Source: a virus. From it: a stretch of 29,248 bases of DNA. This document shows positions 16,311 through 24,468 of this stretch, piece after piece (within the stretch, counting starts at the first letter, position 1; the number at the start of each line of letters is the position of its first letter). The position numbers were made by a program, and so were the translations under genes. The notes beneath the pieces were generated by a model, which searched no databases, was not told the origin of the DNA, and saw only the letters and a program-made list of their open reading frames with translations. The stretch spans positions 1 to 29,248 of IMG/VR virus record IMGVR_UViG_3300016457_000830; one strand, 5' to 3'.

Positions 16311-16645
16311 TAAATCTCTCCGTTATAAGTAAGATCAGGTGGTTTGACAGTTTCCATATCAAGATCCTTTGTCAACGCTAATCGTTTTCTGATCTCTGGA
16401 TATGCTTTTTCTATCAGTTGACTATAATCCATAGGAGGATTATTTCCCTCTACATATTCAATCACTGATGCTACTGTTTCTTTATGCTCTCGCAGATCAG
16501 GATGCTTTTCATAGAAATCCTTATTCATCTTATTCAAGCTCACATGATGAGTTATAAGATTTCCTATAACCTCTGGGATCATTAGAAGAGTTTTCTCAAC
16601 TGCCTTATCTACTATCATATTAATTTCTGTTTCTGTTATAGTCAT
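16310..16645 (-). CDS. Small helical phage protein near the adaptor gene
   Basis: The 111-residue product is helical, with DFYEKHPDLREHKETVASVIEYVEGNNPPMDYSQLIEKAYPEIRKRLAL. The same HPDLREHK and MDYSxLIEKAxPxIRKR arrangement recurs between adaptor and hub genes in related phages as far as I recall. Function is unknown; it may be a connector or a chaperone. It has an AAGAGGT ribosome binding site. Confidence 0.65.
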   Translation of the reverse strand: MTITETEINMIVDKAVEKTLLMIPEVIGNLITHHVSLNKMNKDFYEKHPDLREHKETVASVIEYVEGNNPPMDYSQLIEKAYPEIRKRLALTKDLDMETVKPPDLTYNGEI

Positions 16646-16647
16646 AA

Positions 16648-17367
16648 TTACCTCTTAATAGTATTAAATTCATGAGAACTTTCTTCGATAGAATCTTTAT
16701 CGATTTCTATCAATTCAAGCAATAGAGATTCATAAAGCTTGCTTACAGCACTTCTTCCTCGATATGTTAGCTCTGTCTGATACACAGCTGCTCTGATTAA
16801 GATCTCAGGATATACCAGAGTCCAAAAATTCTCGTCCTCATCTAATGTCAGGGCAGTCTGCAGGAACTTTCCAAAAATCTCTATATCATAATTGCCATCC
16901 ACAGGAGGCATTATTACTATTCCTCGGAAATCTTTGCTATTGGCTAAAGTATAGTTAAAAAACTCTCCTGTATTGTTTTGGTCTGCAGCATCTATTTCCC
17001 GAAGCTTAGCTGGGCAATAATAGATAGGGCAACCCGTACCAGTGTTAGCGATAGTACTGGTATAGATTTCTTTAAGATCTTTCCAACTCTTTCGTTCTAA
17101 TTGAATTCGATTCTCACCATTATTAGCCCATACATCAAAGATCATCCGACAGCGTTTCTGGAAGCCTACATAATAGACACCTGAAGTGATAGTTTCCCAC
17201 AAACGTCCCTCAGATTCAGGAAGATCTCCTACCAAACGCTCAATTAGATTCTGTCCAGATTGAATAAAGAAATTCGCTCCGTTATCTGCCCAACTAGTAG
17301 CATCCGTTATCAGATCATAGCGACCTGTGAGTTTAACATATTGTGTTCTGATATCTAGAAGATTCAT
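16648..17367 (-). CDS. Head-tail adaptor protein (SU10-adaptor type)
   Basis: I start the gene at 17367 (MNLLDIRTQYVKLTGRYDL), behind an AGGGGAAAAT ribosome binding site. A longer frame from 17421 would translate the palindromic spacer. The 239-residue product carries the adaptor pattern: N-terminal helix with DIRTQYVKLTGRYDLITD, then NFFIQSGQNLIERLVGDLPE, beta domain with RKSWKDLKEIY, and a C-terminal PEILIRAAVYQTELTYRGRSA helix. Adaptors form the ring between portal and tail. The position after the capsid gene fits. Confidence 0.75.
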   Translation of the reverse strand: MNLLDIRTQYVKLTGRYDLITDATSWADNGANFFIQSGQNLIERLVGDLPESEGRLWETITSGVYYVGFQKRCRMIFDVWANNGENRIQLERKSWKDLKEIYTSTIANTGTGCPIYYCPAKLREIDAADQNNTGEFFNYTLANSKDFRGIVIMPPVDGNYDIEIFGKFLQTALTLDEDENFWTLVYPEILIRAAVYQTELTYRGRSAVSKLYESLLLELIEIDKDSIEESSHEFNTIKR

Positions 17368-17375
17368 ATTTTCCC

Positions 17376-17398
17376 CTATGTTTATAATTTGAACGCAG
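17376..17398. promoter_or_regulatory. Dispersed palindrome site F
   Basis: CTATGTTT-N7-GAACGCAG, an exact consensus fit, directly before the adaptor gene. On the minus strand its last half (AAACATAG) runs into the GGGG ribosome binding site. Confidence 0.8.
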
Positions 17399-17424
17399 TT
17401 ATTATAATCAACTACGTTCAAATT
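17386..17424 (-). terminator. 15-bp stem hairpin after the capsid gene, built from two palindrome copies
   Basis: Arms 17386-17400 and 17410-17424 pair over 15 bp with a 9-base loop; in minus-strand RNA the single odd pair is a G-U. No U-tract follows, so it could be an attenuator or an mRNA 3'-end protector for the abundant capsid message rather than a full terminator. The stem joins the facing halves of sites F and F2. Confidence 0.5.
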
Positions 17425-17434
17425 CCGAACATAC
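17412..17434. promoter_or_regulatory. Dispersed palindrome site F2
   Basis: CTACGTTC-N7-GAACATAC, fitting the consensus except for the last base. It is 13 bases from site F, making the only close pair. A TATAAT (minus strand, 17402-17407) lies between the two sites, so they would flank a weak promoter. Confidence 0.7.
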
Positions 17435-17444
17435 TTTGAATGCC

Positions 17445-18725
17445 TTAAACAGAATTATCAGTGCCAAAGCCTGTTAGATATGCAGTTTTTACAGGATGAT
17501 GAAATTCAAGACCGGCTTCAGTAAGATATTCCTCATCAGTTCCGTCGATTCTATTCCTACCAGTATTCTGTGTATCAGGATCTGCATAGAACTTAGTATC
17601 ATCAATATAGCGATACTTGAGATCCTTAGGGTCGAAGATAACCATACAGTTTCGATTGGAAGCCTCATAGCTGAAAAGAGGATGGATTTTGATTTTAATC
17701 TCACCGAAAGGAGTTATCCAGTTTTTAATCTTGATACCATAACTCTCGGTAGAAGTAGTAAATTCATAATTACCATACTCTTTGACCAGTTTATTAATAG
17801 CCAGAATCGCCCCAGAACCTGCAAAAGCCATACGCTCCTGAGAACCATAACGAAAAAGCTGCTCACAATAAGCGTCCACCCATTCCTCACCACCGGTCAG
17901 CCAGGATTGCCCAGAATAACTTGCATCAGTGGCATAGTTGGAAACATTCCCACTATTAGCAATAATAGAACGGACCAAGCCGCCAGTTGTTCTTTCTGGT
18001 TTTCCATTATCTCCAATATCCTCGGATCTAATTCCCCATAGACAGGCCTTTTCAATCTCAAGAGAGTGAAGTTCCAGAGCCTCTCGTTTTGCCTCAATAT
18101 ACTGATCGCCAGTACGCAGACGAGTTTTTCTGGCTGTTCGAGTAATGCTCAGAGGGGTTCGAAAGATCTGAGTATAGTTAAAATGCTTAGTAGGATCATA
18201 AGCAATAGCAGCAGGCATTATCCCACCCTCAGCGTTAATATTACCTATGATCAGAATTCTATCACAATCGGCAATTCCGGTAGTTGTCGGATCCGCCTCA
18301 AGCAACTTGCAAGCAATATAACTTGCGGCGCCATTCAGAACAACTGAAATAACCTTAGAGTTAGCATCATCAGCATAGTTTGTAGTATTTCGGAGCAGGG
18401 CCTGATGACCAGGACGGAATTCCTTACAAGCTGCCTCCGTAGCGATATTAACATAAAGAATATCTCCCACAGCCCCGCCAGTTGTATATTCAGAAGACAA
18501 CGCTGCGTTATTCCAAACACTAACTACAGTAGCCGCCTGAGTCGCAAGACTCTTTGTCCACCAGTTAAACTCTGGATCATCTACAGATTCCTCACCCATC
18601 ATAGAAAGCATCGCTGTTAACGGAGCATCTCCATTAGGGTAAAGCTGAAGAATTTTCTGTCTCCAGTTTTTTGGACGCTGATCCGCAGTCCAGTCACCAT
18701 TTCCTCTCATTCCCATAAAAGCCAT
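17445..18725 (-). CDS. Major capsid protein, SU10 type (HK97 fold)
   Basis: The 426-residue product matches the SU10-type major capsid family (former DUF5309): WRQKILQLYPNGDAPLTAMLSMMGEESVDDPEFNWWTKSL near the start, a variable middle with the Gly/Ala-rich beta parts, then the spine-like KREALELHSLEIEKACLWG helix, and the C-terminal KIKNWITPFGEIKIKIHPLFSYE and RNCMVIFDPKDLKYRYIDD strands. Length fits the family. It is preceded by scaffold and decoration genes and followed by the adaptor. The GGAG ribosome binding site merges with a half-site of the dispersed palindrome. Confidence 0.9.
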   Translation of the reverse strand: MAFMGMRGNGDWTADQRPKNWRQKILQLYPNGDAPLTAMLSMMGEESVDDPEFNWWTKSLATQAATVVSVWNNAALSSEYTTGGAVGDILYVNIATEAACKEFRPGHQALLRNTTNYADDANSKVISVVLNGAASYIACKLLEADPTTTGIADCDRILIIGNINAEGGIMPAAIAYDPTKHFNYTQIFRTPLSITRTARKTRLRTGDQYIEAKREALELHSLEIEKACLWGIRSEDIGDNGKPERTTGGLVRSIIANSGNVSNYATDASYSGQSWLTGGEEWVDAYCEQLFRYGSQERMAFAGSGAILAINKLVKEYGNYEFTTSTESYGIKIKNWITPFGEIKIKIHPLFSYEASNRNCMVIFDPKDLKYRYIDDTKFYADPDTQNTGRNRIDGTDEEYLTEAGLEFHHPVKTAYLTGFGTDNSV

Positions 18726-18735
18726 AATATTTCTC

Positions 18736-18743
18736 CTTTGTTC
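18736..18743. promoter_or_regulatory. Half-site of the dispersed palindrome before the capsid gene
   Basis: CTTTGTTC matches the left arm CTNYGTTY, and on the minus strand reads GAACAAAG running into the GGAG ribosome binding site, as at the full sites. The other arm is replaced by GTT-based short repeats up to about 18761, so it looks like a decayed or variant site. Confidence 0.5.
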
Positions 18744-18763
18744 ATTGTTCGTTGTTTGTTAGA

Positions 18764-19594
18764 TTAAGTAGCCACTGTCACAGTACTTAAAGGCGAAAGC
18801 GGTACAAAAGATATATACCAAGCAATAACACCATCCTGAGCAGCGCTACCCAGGAACTGAACTACTCCAGGAGCCAGAAGGAATTCTGTTTCCTCGATAG
18901 TTACAGGATCCTGTAAAGTAAAACCAAGCCCTGATGATGGAGTGAATACACTCGTAGCACCTATATTAGTATAAAAAGTACCTACTGCATCAGCATCTAT
19001 TGCCACAGCTCCGGTATTAAGTTCAACAGTTGCCGCAGGGTCTGTTGTAATATGCTGCAGACGTCCATTAGCTGCTCCGCCTATCAGAGTAGTTACAAGT
19101 CCAACTATCTTAGCTCTCACAGGCCCACCAGAGATAGTAAAGAGTGGATCTAATCCACTTAGAACTGCACCGTCAGTTTTTACTACACACTGAGGAAGCG
19201 CTGCCAATGTAGCAGGAAGTGTCGTTCCTGTATCAGTCTCAATAGCATCAATAGCCGTATCCCTAGCAATTGCCAGAGTAATAGCCTGTTTCAGATAAGC
19301 CATCAGAGACTCTACCTCAGATACCGCTCCATCTGCTGCAGCATCTGTTTTATTACCCACTACATCTCTGGAATAAGCGTTAGTCACTGCATCTGCTACA
19401 CCCACAGTTGTCGGGAGACTCGTACTACCTGCAGATGCTGATACGATCTGCTTGATATAAGATACCAGAGTATCAGTCGTAGTTACTGGTCCCGCAGCAG
19501 CAGCATCAGATTTACTACCCACAACATCTCGCATAAAGATATCTATAGCATTATCTGCGTCAGGAGTTCGTAATCGTTCAAGTTCTCTACTCAT
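18764..19594 (-). CDS. Probable capsid decoration/head fibre protein with internal repeat
   Basis: The 276-residue, acid- and alanine-rich product has two copies of a block at about 22-49 and 76-103: RDVVGSKSDAAA and RDVVGNKTDAAA, each followed by a helix with (V/M)xYxKQ. The DVVGNKxD block is common in phage head-fibre and decoration proteins. The C-terminal half is a beta sandwich-like stretch (TISGGPVRAKIVGLVTTLIGG, TVELNTGAVAIDADAVGTFY). It lies between the scaffold and capsid genes. Surface location on the head is inferred. Confidence 0.65.
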   Translation of the reverse strand: MSRELERLRTPDADNAIDIFMRDVVGSKSDAAAAGPVTTTDTLVSYIKQIVSASAGSTSLPTTVGVADAVTNAYSRDVVGNKTDAAADGAVSEVESLMAYLKQAITLAIARDTAIDAIETDTGTTLPATLAALPQCVVKTDGAVLSGLDPLFTISGGPVRAKIVGLVTTLIGGAANGRLQHITTDPAATVELNTGAVAIDADAVGTFYTNIGATSVFTPSSGLGFTLQDPVTIEETEFLLAPGVVQFLGSAAQDGVIAWYISFVPLSPLSTVTVAT

Positions 19595-19605
19595 TATCTA
19601 CCTCC

Positions 19606-19968
19606 TTAAGCAACGCCATCAAGAACGACTCTCCATTTCTGACCATCAGAAAAAAGAATCACATGATCATCATCTGTAGCAAAATTCCCGTAAGTTGTGA
19701 GTTCTGATTCAGTTTCTTTCTCATAAATAGAAACATCATCGGTAGTAGCTGCTGAAGGACCACTGAGGAAATAAAACTTACCCACTGCCTCAGCCAAAGA
19801 TGGAAGAGTTACTATCCCAACCCCTGCAGTAGCGGCAGAAGTTATAATCAAAATAGTATCTGATACTCGCATCTGATAAGTAGGAGCAGCAACTGTCAGA
19901 GCTAGATGCCTGGGTAATCCCTCCAAATCATGCTGTGTTGTAATATTACTTTCATTCACTCTTGACAT
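19606..19968 (-). CDS. Small decoration-like head protein
   Basis: A 120-residue beta-rich protein with RVSDTILIITSAATAGVGIVTLPSLAEAVGKFYFLSG, TTDDVSIYEKETESELTTYG and DDDHVILFSDGQKWRVVLDGVA. The pattern is of a small jelly-roll or Ig-like surface protein, in the place where capsid-stabilising proteins lie. The AGGAGG ribosome binding site is strong, in keeping with an abundant product. Identity beyond this is not certain. Confidence 0.65.
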   Translation of the reverse strand: MSRVNESNITTQHDLEGLPRHLALTVAAPTYQMRVSDTILIITSAATAGVGIVTLPSLAEAVGKFYFLSGPSAATTDDVSIYEKETESELTTYGNFATDDDHVILFSDGQKWRVVLDGVA

Positions 19969-19976
19969 AAAACCTC

Positions 19977-20765
19977 CTATAATTCATCTAATTCCTGCTG
20001 AAGTGCAGAAATTTTTTGTGTTTTAGTTCTTTTACTTTTTGACCCTCCGGCAAAACCTGCTTTATCGGCAGATGGCATATTAGATCTACTCGCAGGATCA
20101 GGCAACCCTAGAGACTGTCGAGTTCTTTTAGCCGACTCTTCTAAAACCTGATCTACGCTCCAGTCTGAATGCTCTGTAGCGACCTGTTCTGCACAAGTCT
20201 TAACAACATTTCTGACGTTTGAGAGATCCTCATTGGCTTTGTAAAAATTACTTGTGATATCTCTAACTGCCAGAAGATCATCTACCTGAGAATTAATCAT
20301 ACTAGGCATACTAATATTCATATTTTCTAGAGCTTCTTTTACTGCATACTTAGCTATCTGATGAAATACAGAATTCATCTTACCAGAATCACTTAGCAAC
20401 TCATCTATTGAGAGATCTTGAAGGAAATCTGCAGGATCCTCACTAGATTTCGCAGGCTCTTTACTACCAGAATCTTTAGATTTCACCATACCTTGGAGAC
20501 GATCGATCTCAGCCATGAGTTGAGTATAACGATCTTCGGATTTCTTTTCGGGTTCAGGTTCAGGTTCAGGTTCAGGTTCTTTCTTAGATTCTTCTTCTTT
20601 CCCCTCTACTTCTCCCTCTTCTTTCTCTTCTTCTTTCTCTTCTTCTTCTTTCTCTTCTTCTTCTTTCTCTTCTTCTTCTTTCTCACTCTCTGTCATGATA
20701 CTCAGACCTTCTTGACCATCAAATTCTGCTAACTCCTCTATAATTAATTCTGCTTCTTTAGACAT
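19977..20765 (-). CDS. Scaffolding protein, acidic
   Basis: I place the start at 20765 (MSKEAELI), 9 bases after AAGGG; ATGs at 20774 and 20771 are too close to the ribosome binding site. The 262-residue product has an acidic low-complexity N-terminal part with repeated KEEEE and Pro-Glu units, a helical middle (RYTQLMAEIDRLQGMVKSK, FLQDLSIDELLS), and a basic Lys/Arg-rich C-terminus (SKSKRTKTQKISALQQELDEL), the usual layout for scaffolds that bind capsid protein through the C-terminal end. It sits just upstream of the head genes. Confidence 0.75.
   Translation of the reverse strand: MSKEAELIIEELAEFDGQEGLSIMTESEKEEEEKEEEEKEEEEKEEEKEEGEVEGKEEESKKEPEPEPEPEPEKKSEDRYTQLMAEIDRLQGMVKSKDSGSKEPAKSSEDPADFLQDLSIDELLSDSGKMNSVFHQIAKYAVKEALENMNISMPSMINSQVDDLLAVRDITSNFYKANEDLSNVRNVVKTCAEQVATEHSDWSVDQVLEESAKRTRQSLGLPDPASRSNMPSADKAGFAGGSKSKRTKTQKISALQQELDEL
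20549..20690 (-). repeat. Low-complexity tandem repeats in the scaffold gene
   Basis: A GGTTCA hexamer is repeated about four times (Pro-Glu units), followed by a TTC/TCT-rich tract with a 15-base unit encoding KEEEE. Both keep the reading frame, so unit gain or loss would change only the length of the acidic arm. Confidence 0.8.
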
Positions 20766-20776
20766 TTTCATCATCC

Positions 20777-20799
20777 CTTCGTTTAAAATTTGAACATAG
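20777..20799. promoter_or_regulatory. Dispersed palindrome site G
   Basis: CTTCGTTT-N7-GAACATAG, an exact fit just before the scaffold gene. On the minus strand AAACGAAG leads into the AAGGG ribosome binding site. Confidence 0.8.
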
Positions 20800-21051
20800 T
20801 TATTTTAAATCACTCTCTCTTTTCAGTATATCTATCAGAACCTCTGGTAGTGATATAAGATTTCGGACAGACTCGGCATTACCTCCTAGCCGATCTAAAA
20901 TCCTAACACTCAAACTTCCATCAGTATTTTCTAACTGGTCTCGGATATCTTCCAACCAAGCCTCCAGCTCGTTTTTTATATCTCTCCATATGGTTGAGTT
21001 ATCTATAAAATCTTGTAAATGAACTCTATTTGATATGATTCTCTGTTCCAT
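20800..21051 (-). CDS. Small helical hypothetical protein after the portal gene
   Basis: The 83-residue product looks helical (DIKNELEAWLEDIRDQLEN) and is not recognised. Its start follows the portal stop closely and has an AGGAGC ribosome binding site. The stop lies right at the edge of palindrome site G. A head-completion or portal-associated role is possible from position alone. Confidence 0.6.
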   Translation of the reverse strand: MEQRIISNRVHLQDFIDNSTIWRDIKNELEAWLEDIRDQLENTDGSLSVRILDRLGGNAESVRNLISLPEVLIDILKRESDLK

Positions 21052-21052
21052 T

Positions 21053-22957
21053 CTATGCTCCTATCATTTGGGTAGGTTTAAGATTCCCCTGAGCAACTTC
21101 CTGTGATACCTGTTCATCAGGCATCTTCTTAATTCTTACAAACTCATCTACATTCTTTGCCCCATTATTTCTTGCTATATGCTTGAATATACGCACCAAG
21201 TCAAACTTTTCTTGAAGTTCAGGATGCTCAGACATGAGAGAGAACATATTCTCCCACATACCAGAATAATTACCACCTGGTACAGAACCATCTCTGACCT
21301 TCATATCGTAGTCAATAAGCAAATCATAAGGAGTTACCTTGAGGTGTGTAGCATCTCCGTATTCTAACTGCAGACGTTCTTGCCATCTACCAGTTGTATT
21401 GACATAAACTTCCTCATTCATGAACTGCTGGGTATGATAAGCAAACATATAACCTATATCTTGCATTGCTTGGACACCTACAATTTTAGCCACCCTCTCC
21501 AGACGAGTGAAACCCCCACGCTGAGTTCCCTCAAATTCCTTACCTGTCAGGCGTTCAGGGCCACCACTACGTAGTGACCCCATCGTCCAACTATCCGTTG
21601 CCCCAATCTTATCCATCGCTTCCCTGATGATAGCAGTATCTGCCACGTGCCCTCGAGTGACGTCTGTTACTCCAAGTTGCATAACAGAATCTTTCACGCC
21701 TCTTCCCCATGCAGGTCTGCGTGTTCGGATAACTCCTCCATCAGCAGAATTCTCAATATCAGGTACATTGATTAGATAAGGATCTACAATCAGAGTATTA
21801 TTTATGACCTTCCGGACACTCTGAACATGGACATTAAACATCCAGTCAAGGGTATGCTGAAGACCATAAAGAGTCTCCATGCGGGAGACAGGAGAAATCC
21901 CATAACCATCATAATCAGGGGCAGATACTGCTATAGGAAACATTCCATGGCCTAGGCCTATAGGCTGTGCTTTGATTACTACCTGATCGGCTGCCAAACC
22001 AAAGAGCCACTTTTCTGGATACTCGCTTTTACCTAACTCCCATTCTTTCGGAATTAGTTTAATATATTGATAGATCACATCATAAGGACTACCAGGCTCT
22101 GTTGCAGACATTGTTGCTCGAAGATTTCTATTTCTCTGAGAATTATCTACGTTATAGATAGAAGTCCTTCTCCCGTTCAGAGATTTAAGATACTTCACAT
22201 TAAAAATCTGTCCATCAGAATGCTGCTCTTCGGATAGAATGTCTAGATAGTTTGAAGAATCTACCCAACCGAAGTATTCCCCTGTCTGAATGTTACTAAT
22301 CGAGACGTTAGGGTCAGGCAGACATTTATAAGGATCTATGTTGGTCAGAGCATTCCCCTCAAATATAATTGCTTCTTCAAATTTTCTTGAAAGAGACCTG
22401 CCTGAGCTAACAGGAACTATCTTTTTCCCATAAGTCTTTTTCCATGATGGTGCTACTATTCCAAATCCATAAGTAAAAGAATCTCTAAACATTGTATGGA
22501 GATTGAGGAGGATTTTAGATTTATTACAATGAAGATCCACAATCTTCTCAAGCAGAATAGCCCCAACTATATCCTCAGGAGAAACTCCCTCATATCGGAA
22601 ATAAGGTTCCTGGCAAAAAGCAGATATAAAATATCCCAGAAGAGTCTCTAGAATAGCATAAGAATAAGGATAGACAATAGAAACAGGTTTCCTATGATCT
22701 TTATATACTACTTTCTCTTCATCCACATCTGTGTCTATATAACTCACCAGCGTATCATCAATCTTATTCCAGGAAGCAAATCGATCAGAAAGAAATCCCG
22801 CAGAATCCGAAGATCGTCTAAGGATCTCTGTCTTGATTTTCTCATGCAGTTTGCTCCCGGGCTTCAGATTCAAATCATCAGGATAATCATAAGAATGATG
22901 AATGTTCTGAAGAGATGTGTTAGATTGATATTCGTTAGTTTGAAGTATTCTGGGCAT
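21053..22957 (-). CDS. Portal protein
   Basis: The 634-residue product has the size and layout of portals of short-tailed phages. It has an N-terminal clip/stem part with RFASWNKIDDTLVSYI, then KPVSIVYPYSYAILETLLGYFISAFCQEPYFRYEG, the MFRDSFTYGFGIVAPSWKKTYG segment, and the PVSRMETLYGLQHTLDWMFNVHVQSVRKVINNTLIVDP helix typical of the stem. The C-terminal part is polar. The portal forms the dodecameric DNA entry ring. Its neighbours (scaffold, capsid) support the call. The start at 22957 has AAGGA 8 bases before it, merged with palindrome site H. Confidence 0.85.
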   Translation of the reverse strand: MPRILQTNEYQSNTSLQNIHHSYDYPDDLNLKPGSKLHEKIKTEILRRSSDSAGFLSDRFASWNKIDDTLVSYIDTDVDEEKVVYKDHRKPVSIVYPYSYAILETLLGYFISAFCQEPYFRYEGVSPEDIVGAILLEKIVDLHCNKSKILLNLHTMFRDSFTYGFGIVAPSWKKTYGKKIVPVSSGRSLSRKFEEAIIFEGNALTNIDPYKCLPDPNVSISNIQTGEYFGWVDSSNYLDILSEEQHSDGQIFNVKYLKSLNGRRTSIYNVDNSQRNRNLRATMSATEPGSPYDVIYQYIKLIPKEWELGKSEYPEKWLFGLAADQVVIKAQPIGLGHGMFPIAVSAPDYDGYGISPVSRMETLYGLQHTLDWMFNVHVQSVRKVINNTLIVDPYLINVPDIENSADGGVIRTRRPAWGRGVKDSVMQLGVTDVTRGHVADTAIIREAMDKIGATDSWTMGSLRSGGPERLTGKEFEGTQRGGFTRLERVAKIVGVQAMQDIGYMFAYHTQQFMNEEVYVNTTGRWQERLQLEYGDATHLKVTPYDLLIDYDMKVRDGSVPGGNYSGMWENMFSLMSEHPELQEKFDLVRIFKHIARNNGAKNVDEFVRIKKMPDEQVSQEVAQGNLKPTQMIGA

Positions 22958-22966
22958 TAATTAATC

Positions 22967-22989
22967 CTTCGTTTCAATTTTGAACATAG
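22967..22989. promoter_or_regulatory. Dispersed palindrome site H
   Basis: CTTCGTTT-N7-GAACATAG, an exact fit before the portal gene. On the minus strand AAACGAAG runs into the AAGGA ribosome binding site. Confidence 0.8.
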
Positions 22990-22993
22990 ATTG

Positions 22994-23266
22994 TTATTTT
23001 GCTTTTAATTCTATCCTAATTGTTTGGATAAGATTTTTCTCCATCACTACAAGAAGCTTTTCCATCTGCTTACATTGTCGATCAAGATCAGCTCTGCGAA
23101 TGATTTCATTTTCAGGATCCTCAGGGGACACACTTTTTTTAAGCTCATCAATCTGCTTCCTGTTCTCAATCTGAAATTGCTTATTCCGGCCGGTTGCAAA
23201 TACTACACCCAGACCAGTAATAAAAATTGCACACCACTCGACTATTTTATCCCATTCAGGCATCAT
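22994..23266 (-). CDS. One-TM, coiled-coil protein; possible holin or spanin-like lysis protein
   Basis: The 90-residue product has one hydrophobic segment near residues 9-26 (VEWCAIFITGLGVVFAT) followed by a long charged helix with coiled-coil character (KQIDELKKSV, DLDRQCKQMEKLLVVMEKNL). Its place next to the M15 peptidase gene suggests a lysis role, as a holin or membrane partner. A short TM with a cytoplasmic or periplasmic coiled coil is not diagnostic of a class. The start overlaps the DUF1353 gene by four bases. Confidence 0.5.
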   Translation of the reverse strand: MMPEWDKIVEWCAIFITGLGVVFATGRNKQFQIENRKQIDELKKSVSPEDPENEIIRRADLDRQCKQMEKLLVVMEKNLIQTIRIELKAK

Positions 23267-23616
23267 GTGATGACCTTTTTCTTGTGGAAATAGCCCCAGG
23301 CCATACGGACCGCCCAGTATTTACCCTCGACTTTCCAGCGAGGATGGTTGAAATAGTATAATGCCTCCCGATATACGAGTGCCCCGACCTTCTTAGAGAC
23401 AACAGGATCAGAATCTATCCTGCAAACGTAATCATGGATCAGCCCACCCGTCCTGCAAAGTCCTCGAAGCCAAGGTATTGACTCCAGATCACAGGTAAAC
23501 CCTATAGGAATTGCCGACCACTGCCCCGTTTCATCAGAATAAAACCGAAATATCTCGGTCAGAGTGAAAAGCCGTTCGCCAAGAAACGTTCCTACTGGCA
23601 TATGTTTTATAATCAT
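23263..23616 (-). CDS. DUF1353 phage protein
   Basis: The 117-residue product has the DUF1353 pattern: AIPIGFTCDLESIPWLRGL, the LIHDYVCR block and VYREALYYF, ending in a basic HKKKVIT tail. The family is common near endolysin genes in phages and its function is not known. It starts in an ATGA overlap with the end of the peptidase gene and has a weak ribosome binding site, so translation is probably coupled. Confidence 0.75.
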   Translation of the reverse strand: MIIKHMPVGTFLGERLFTLTEIFRFYSDETGQWSAIPIGFTCDLESIPWLRGLCRTGGLIHDYVCRIDSDPVVSKKVGALVYREALYYFNHPRWKVEGKYWAVRMAWGYFHKKKVIT

Positions 23617-23975
23617 TTGTACACCCAGATAACTTCTTGCGATTTGTTCTTATCTATATCTGCATGAATGAAATCTTCTGCAATTCCAATCCGTGTAAAA
23701 CCTGCCTTAAGCAGCCCTTGGATTATTCTGAATCTTTGCCCAGAAAAAGAACAAGCAATGTCCACCGCCTTGCCTGTCAGATGACTGGATGTTGGACTAC
23801 TATGTTTAAGTTCCTTATTATGGACAGCACATCTGATGGAAGAATTGAGAATAAAAGGCACACCAGCAAGATACCGGGCATTATCTATTCTTTGAATCAG
23901 ATCAAACTCCATATCATCATAGCACATACCACAGCCACAAGGGCACTCAAATTCAGATTTTTTAAAATATCTCAT
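23613..23975 (-). CDS. Peptidase M15 (endolysin-type cell-wall peptidase)
   Basis: The product (about 120 residues) has the M15A/M15_3 layout: FECPCGCGMCYDDMEFDLIQRID, then ILNSSIRC, and the zinc ligands in SSHLTGKAVDIAC and FIHADID (H, D and H). The enzymes cleave peptide bonds in peptidoglycan, so it is likely the endolysin. The start at 23975 (or 23978) is chosen over 24002 because GGAGGGAGG lies 4-7 bases before it. The Cys-rich N-terminus is common in the family. No signal peptide is seen. Confidence 0.85.
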   Translation of the reverse strand: MRYFKKSEFECPCGCGMCYDDMEFDLIQRIDNARYLAGVPFILNSSIRCAVHNKELKHSSPTSSHLTGKAVDIACSFSGQRFRIIQGLLKAGFTRIGIAEDFIHADIDKNKSQEVIWVYK

Positions 23976-24162
23976 CATTAATCCTCCCTCCGAGCATATC
24001 AATTAAATCAGCAACCAGTTCACGCAACCCGATGCACTTATCTTTGATCTCTGTTATAGATATGGGTGTTCTATCCGTCCCTGGATTGTATCCGCTCAAC
24101 TCCCATTCAATAAATTCTGCCTTACTTGTTACTTTTCGTGCCTGATTGTATATTTTTTTCAA
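23962..24162 (-). CDS. Small hypothetical protein (TTG start)
   Basis: A 66-residue protein that I do not recognise. Its first codon is TTG at 24162 behind AGGGA, and no nearby ATG exists in frame. The basic N-terminus (KKIYNQARKVTSK) and DLIDMLGG C-terminus suggest a small helical protein. It overlaps the start of the M15 peptidase gene by 14 bases, so the pair are probably coupled. Confidence 0.55.
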   Translation of the reverse strand: MKKIYNQARKVTSKAEFIEWELSGYNPGTDRTPISITEIKDKCIGLRELVADLIDMLGGRINDEIF

Positions 24163-24166
24163 TTAT

Positions 24167-24466
24167 TTATTTCCCTGTGGGCTCGAATGCCGGTTCATAG
24201 ATTAACCCCAGCTTTTCAATTGCTTCCAAAGCCAGTTCCTCTGTTGCATATTCCTCGCACTTGTCAAGCGTCCAAGTGATACCTTGTCCAGCGAGCAAGG
24301 CTATAACCTTTTTACCATCATGGACCAGCCGGTAGTCCTTACCAGTTATTTCTTTTTGTTTTATTGTGAGTGTTTTTGTTGATTCATTATAGCTGCTATC
24401 TTCTTTCAGGTATGCCGGATGCTTAATAGCGTCAATACTGATCTTCTTTTCTGTTAGTTCTATCAT
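24167..24466 (-). CDS. Hypothetical protein, 99 residues
   Basis: The product has the pattern of a small alpha/beta domain: KTLTIKQKEITGKDYRLVHDGKKVIALLAGQGITWTLDKCEEYATEELALEAIEKLGL. A helix with EELALEAIEKLG at the end is common in phage fibre-associated proteins. A GAGGT ribosome binding site is present. It lies between the LRR-like gene and the lysis cassette. I assign no function. Confidence 0.6.
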   Translation of the reverse strand: MIELTEKKISIDAIKHPAYLKEDSSYNESTKTLTIKQKEITGKDYRLVHDGKKVIALLAGQGITWTLDKCEEYATEELALEAIEKLGLIYEPAFEPTGK

Positions 24467-24468
24467 TT

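Noticed and set aside
17368-17421. Upstream extension of the adaptor gene
   Set aside because: It reads through the palindrome doublet; ATG 17367 has AGGGGA in the right place.
20418-20732. Open frame opposite the scaffold gene with Phe/Arg repeats
   Set aside because: It is the antisense image of the Glu/Lys and Pro/Glu repeats; it has no ribosome binding site and an implausible composition.
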